DNA from: Rhizoclosmatium globosum
Taxonomy: Eukaryota; Chytridiomycota; Chytridiomycetes; Chytridiales; Chytriomycetaceae
DNA length: 45,763 nt
NCBI GenBank assembly: GCA_002104985.1
Contig: MCGO01000264.1
Location: 1-45,763, forward strand
Direction of reading: 5' to 3'
Position 1 is the stretch's first letter, and the number at the start of each line of letters is the position of its first letter. Of the stretch, positions 41,163 to 45,763 are shown in pieces. A program made the position numbers and the translations under genes. The notes below the pieces were generated by a model. That model was not told where the DNA came from and did no database searches. It saw only the letters and a list, made by a program, of their open reading frames with translations.

Positions 41163-42250
41163 AAATATACACTCCGGTATTTCTTTTGCGAAAATGCCCT
41201 CAACTGCTGTGCTCTTCTCTCATCCCTCCAAGCTAGAAACAGCGAACTGGAGCTTCTACTTGCTAATGCTCTAGCTGATATCAACACGCTGCGAAAATTG
41301 CTTCATGCAACTCCAATCACAAAGACGCAGGATGCTGTGCTTCCCACTCCTACTACGGCCCCATTAAGACAATCTTATGGTCGAAAACTTAATTTGGCAT
41401 CGGGTGTTTCTCTGGAATCTCTGCCTGAAGTTATCCTTGATCGCATAGTATCCTTTGTGGATCCGGACTCTATCTTCCGTCTTTGTCATGCTGTTCCATA
41501 CTACAAATACATTTCAAAAGCATGTATGACATTGCATCGGAAGATGCCTTGGAGATGAATTCACTTTGGCCGACGTTCGAGTTTCCAATGAATTTGAGAT
41601 CGTTCCGGAAGAATCCACTGCATTTTTTCAATTATACTCGAATATTGAAGAGACATGGTCTTTCGATATCCCTTGGTGTGCAAGATTTGGAATATTTGAA
41701 TGAAGTTGGCCCATACCTGACGCCTACAGTTTCAGTGTCCTGCTATACGAAAAGCCTTTTACATGTTTTCACGCTTTTGAAAAGTTCTGGTGTGAAGTGT
41801 GTGGATTTTTTGCACTTAATGGGTGCCCCAAGAGATGCAACAACCACAGACTGGGGAATTCTGACAAAGCTCCAAATTAATGTAATAGATTTTGAAATGG
41901 GTGATTCTGCGCTCTTTATGAGTGGGTTAAAAAACATTTTTGGACTGAATGCTCTACATATTGACCGTGCAAGTGGCACTGATTTTGAGACACTCTTTGA
42001 CTGCTCATCATTGAGGTCGATTCAATTCAACCACCTATCTTTGGAAAGTTTGCCCAGTATCATGCAGGGAATTAAAAAATCTATCACACTGGAGTGGGTT
42101 GAGTTTATTGGCAACAATATACCCACAAGGAATGCTATGCGTGAAGGCATCATTAGAAGCAATTGCGGTTGGGAATTATTGACATGTCTGAATGATCTAA
42201 ACAAACCAAATGGGTGGGCTTTGAAGCGGAAAGTTTGCTCAAATGAATAA
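41163..42250 (+). CDS. F-box protein, right paralogue (two frame breaks)
   Basis: F-box proteins recruit substrates to SCF ubiquitin ligases. The sequence LQARNSELELLLANALADIN precedes the F-box LESLPEVILDRIVSFVDPDS and CHAVPYYKYISKA. Compared with the left paralogue (GCAATGTACG at about 26800) this copy reads GCATGTATG at about 41520. One missing A shifts the frame, after which MYDIASEDALEMNSL continues to the stop at 42250. The C-terminal part has leucine-rich-repeat-like segments (LRSIQFNHLSLESLPSI). The ATG at 41195 is out of frame with LQARN by one base, so the start is also affected. It is otherwise full length, and a sequencing error is plausible. The retrotransposon lies just upstream and may have removed its promoter. 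Confidence 0.7.
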
Positions 42251-42420
42251 ATGGGAAAGAACAGGGTTGAAGAAACTGTGGATTTATTACTCAAGGAAGG
42301 GAATAAAGAAGAAACACGTTTGAGAAAATAGAAAATCAGTAATGGATATCTATGACTTAACAGCAGGCTTTGATGATTTCTATTGCACAGTCGTTAATAT
42401 ACACAATTTGAATGAGCAAC

Positions 42421-44480
42421 TTACGCTCTCAGCATCCGCAGCAACGCCACTACCACCGCTACTAGTTCTATCAGTAGCCGCTTTTTCGCCTGCCCACCAC
42501 TACTCTCTAACACGTAATTAGCGCCACTCTGGTTCGACTGATTTCTCGACCGAGCATCACTCGACAACGACCCTCGCTCCGAATGACTCGGCTCAACGTC
42601 TTCAGAATACGAGCTCGATCGATCAATCCCGTCTTCTCCAACAGGAGAAGGGCTTGGGGAACGGGAAGTCACGCTGTTCCCGCCGCTGCCGCCGTTGTCG
42701 AGGAACGACATTGCAGGGTTGATGTGGCAGTGGTGGAGATTGTTGGAGGTGCGTTCTGGGCGGCGAGTTTTTGTTTGCGGACTGTTTCTGGGGATGCTGG
42801 TTCGTTTCGGAGGATGAATTCTACTTCACTGGTTCGCCGTCTTTTGTGGCGAGGATGTCGCGGATTTTCTCGTCTGGCGATCTGCGTGTTTCTTGGTCTG
42901 CGTTGAATGGTGTGTTGGATTAGGGTTGAAGAGATTTGTTGGAATAGAATTCGTTTACCTTCAGACTTCAGCTTGGTGGATAGGTAATACTTGAGGTTCA
43001 CGTCGCTGCCAACCTTAAACTTTTCCTTCACAATCTCCGTGACTTCCTCCAACCCAGCATTCAACTTAACACCAATTGTCTTGTACGTCCTCGCCTTCCC
43101 AGTCTTATCCAATGGATCCAACTGAAACACGCGAATCAAGTGAAAATCTTTCTCGAAAATGTTCATACGCTTGTTGATGATCACCTTGATGATGTTATCG
43201 TCGTTCATCATCAAGGATGTCTTTGCCTTTCCCTCAATTTTGTTGAAGTTGGCAACTCCGGGGAGGTTCTTGTTTTTGAGGGCTTCCAAGGCGTTGAAGA
43301 CGATTGCGGAGGGTTCGAGGGGCTTTTCACCAGAGTCCATGAAGAGAACGGAGAGGAAGTAGGTTGATGCGTCGGCGTTGTCGACGCGGAATCGCTTAAG
43401 GGCTACTTCAAGGAGTTGGGTTGTCGTCATATCCGGAAGGAGGGCGACCGGCTTTATATGTTGCTTTCAAATCAACGTTTCCGGTGTATATTCTCAGGAC
43501 GTTGATGGATTGTTTCTTGAAGTTTATGTTTAGTTTGCGAGAGGTTTATCCGGAATTAGACTTACCGGAGCTTCTGATTTACTAGCTGCGGGTGCAGTTT
43601 TCGCGTCTGGGGAGGTTGGAGAGGTTGGGATTTAGCAGCCGCAGGAGCATTATTGAAAAGTTTCTAGAGTGTCAGCTGATCCATGATTCCACCAAAAAAC
43701 CATCACAATTATAACTACCTTGAATAAACCACCACCCAAAGAAACACTTGGGTTCCGCTTCTTTTCATCTCCTTGTTCCCACTAGCTTGAGGAACCCCCG
43801 CAGCACCTCCAGCAGCAACACCTCCACCCGCCTTCACCCCGGCATCACCTTGTGAAGCCGCAGCCGCAGCTCCAGCCCCTGCACTCACACCCCACCACCA
43901 CACCACCACCAGCAGGAACATCCTCACCCCCATCCTCCTCCTCTCATCATCATAATCAATATCATCATAATTCTCAAACACAATCGCAGAATCCGCAAAC
44001 ACAAGGCGCGGTTTCGTAGGATCCACGGTGCCGGGGTTCCGCCTGGTCGACTGCGTTTGCAAGGTCTTGCACGTTTTTGAACTTGTTGAGACGCGCAAGG
44101 CGTTCAGAGGGGGTTTCGATGTTTTCGGCGGGGATGTAGCCGATCTTGTTTTTATTGGGGTGAGTGGAAGGATTAGATTGGAAGGGGTGGGGAGTGCTTT
44201 TTTACTTCTCGGTTTTGACACATTTGACAAGCCACCAGTATAGTTTGTGTCGTCGAGGAGTTTTAGGGAGTCGCCTTTTAGGACACAGACTTGGCCTTCG
44301 ACGTTTGCGACAAAGGTGTGGAGGGCGTAGACTAGGGAGGGTCGATTGCGTCTGTGGGGTCTTCCATTCTTTACTTTCTGAAGGTCAAGGTATTCAGGGG
44401 GGAGTTTTGTTTGTTTCTGGTACGGACGTGGTTTTAGTGATTGGTATTTGAGTGGTTATGTAGTTGTTGGAGATTTCCAT
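42421..44480 (-). CDS. SH3 plus Ras-association scaffold protein
   Basis: Starts MEISNNYITTQIPITKTT at 44480. A PPEYLDLQK segment leads into an SH3 domain (VYALHTFVANVEGQVCVLKG, SLKLLDDTNY, WWLVKCVKTEK), then across an intron with CCAATCTAATCC-type signals to GYIPAENIETPSERLARLNK. That is the hallmark of the fungal Tea4/Bud14-type polarity SH3 group. After an Ala/Gly-rich spacer come Ras-association-like segments (LRIYTGNVDLKATYK, MTTTQLLEVALKRFRVD; then TYKTIGVKLNAGLEEVTEIV and VNLKYYLSTKLKSEG; EVEFILRNEP at the end). The C-terminus is serine-rich with a hydrophobic tail (LLIELVAVVVALLRML). Frame breaks occur at a six-C run (about 44413), at TATACTGG (about 44237) and near 43455 and 42825. 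It probably links a Ras/Rap GTPase to polarity machinery. Confidence 0.65.
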
Positions 44481-44850
44481 CCTGTCAAAACGCGTTGCAT
44501 ATCTATATCGGGTCTACTTACAGATTATGAGGCGCAATTTGATTCGTCAACTACCAGGAACGGAGTATGGAGTTTGAACCGAGCGAAACGCGAAAGCTGA
44601 TTGTCCTTTTCTGGTTCAAAGAAAAATTGAAAGACTCACTCTGAACGTCCCCACTTCGCCTTCCAATAGTTACTAATCAGTGAAGTTCCCTGCGCGTGAA
44701 ATCAAAAAATCGGACAGGAGTAGAATGTGAGATGTCATCTTGTTTGCCCATCACAAAATCCTCATAACTACATATAGAAACTAATAAAATGCCTTTCATT
44801 TCATTTTGTACCGATTATCAATTTAAATACACTGCTTCAACTCCTCCTCC

Positions 44851-45763
44851 TCACACAACGAACCTCTTCAACACTCGACACATCACACAACCAAAACAAG
44901 CATTCTTAAACCCACCCACCAAACTCGCCAACTGCAGCTTCTCACTACACCCAACACTCAAGTTATACTCCACCTCCGCCAGCTTCACCAACAACTTTAC
45001 ACGCACATGCGGCGGCAGTTCCATACCCTGAAGCACGCATGTAATCAAGACATATCTGAGAGCGCGAGACCTTTTTCTTGTTCAAAGATTGATGTCTATG
45101 AGAAAGGTGGGTGGTGAGAAAATAATGAGACAGAGAGGAAGGGAAGGTACGAAACTGGAATGCGCAACGTCAAACGACTCTCCAAACAACCAATCCGCCA
45201 TCTTGACGATATCCCCAGAACAGGTGCCTACACACGTGTATATCGAGACTTCATCCGCGACAGGTACGCTGCGTGAACAGCTTGTAAAATGTTGAGCATG
45301 CGTCCATATCGCCTTTCGACAGTTTGAGGAGCGCGGATCGGCCTGTCTCTGTGATGTTGATGGACTCGGCGGCGACAACGTGGTCTAGGCGGGTGCGGAT
45401 GAAGGATTCGGGGATGGAGCGAAACGGAAGCGCGTGCATCTGATTGGAGGGCGGGATGATTTTTGGAGACGTAGTTGCAGATATGCAGGAAGCGGACGTT
45501 TTGGGTGTATTTTTCGACGACTGTTATTTTTTAAGGGGTGGGAGGGTAGTTATTTGGAGAGGAGAGAGTGGAGGGAAGGGGACGTACTTCGTCGAAGCGC
45601 GTTTTGGGCGACTTGGGTCATGGCGTCACATTCGTCAAGGATGATAAGTTTGAAACCAGAGCTGAATTGATTTGTTAGTGTGGGAATTGGATTGAATCTC
45701 TTCGGTTTTCGGTGATATGTCGCCTTCAACCTGAACCTCTCCTGAATAACCACGTCCACTCTT
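44851..45763 (-). CDS. RFC3: Replication factor C subunit (yeast Rfc3/human RFC5 type), 5' partial
   Basis: A subunit of the clamp loader that places PCNA on primed DNA. The window holds the region from the Walker B box onward: SSGFKLIILDECDAMTQ and AQNALRR, spliced to VEKYTQNVRFLHICNYVSKI, then sensor/arginine-finger region QSRCTRFRF, LLKLSKGDMRR, IYTCVGTCSGDIVKMADW and LFGESFDVAHS. The C-terminal collar has EKGLALSD, MELPPHVRVKLLVKLAEVEY and EKLQLASLVGGF, with the stop at 44851. Several short introns (for example from 45584 down to about 45525) and a few one-base shifts interrupt it. The N-terminus with Walker A lies beyond the window edge. Confidence 0.85.

Noticed and set aside
26493..42250. 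One F-box gene split by the retrotransposon
   Set aside because: Both sides contain the N-terminal helix and the F-box, so they are two paralogues rather than two halves.
1..45763. tRNA, rRNA or CRISPR features
   Set aside because: No cloverleaf-like sequence, rRNA segment or regularly spaced repeat array was recognised by eye. A covariance-model scan would be needed to exclude small RNAs.

Overview
This window looks like the nuclear genome of an early-diverging (chytrid-type) fungus. The evidence is mixed and partly inferential. Genes are split by very short GT-AG introns (about 35-95 nt). A WOPR (Gti1/Pac2-type) regulator and an SH3 domain followed by the fungal polarity signature ETPSERLARLNK point to Fungi. 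A talin-like FERM plus I/LWEQ protein, a type largely lost from Dikarya, points to a basal lineage. No rRNA, tRNA or CRISPR array was recognised.

Layout. (1) 1-7400: an ArfGAP/UBA/Q-rich gene (1261-3282) followed by decayed copies of its 3' end (about 4195-4795 and 6000-6115). These are interleaved with four members of an unrecognised family of about 95-residue basic proteins that start MTPE/MTPD (746, 3665, 6315, 7070). A fifth member lies at 17480. (2) About 7824-17476: a Helitron-like rolling-circle element lying within the small-gene array. It carries a 1944-codon Rep-helicase gene in seven exons (HUH, YxxKY and PIF1 motifs), a 440-residue ORF1 and a divergent 365-residue gene. Eight copies of a 25-nt palindrome, TTCCAATAA-N7-TTATTGGAA, are scattered through it. 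Most lie inside its tiny introns, in all three genes and on both strands. (3) 18009-26456: ordinary chromosomal genes. These are a divergent pair of predicted single-pass membrane proteins, two unrecognised ORFs, the WOPR gene and the compact talin-like gene. (4) 26493-42250: two F-box paralogues, between which sits a complete 14.1-kb Ty3/Gypsy-class LTR retrotransposon (27050-41158; LTRs of about 1.03 kb; 4-bp target duplication AACT). Its pol region carries an exonuclease III/AP-endonuclease-like domain between RNase H and integrase. (5) 42421-45763: an SH3 plus Ras-association scaffold gene and a replication factor C small subunit, both on the minus strand.

A recurring property is that otherwise well-conserved genes (ArfGAP, F-box, SH3-RA, talin, Rep-helicase, pol) are interrupted by isolated one-base frame shifts, several at homopolymers. 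This looks more like residual long-read consensus error than wholesale decay, so reading-frame breaks here should be treated cautiously.
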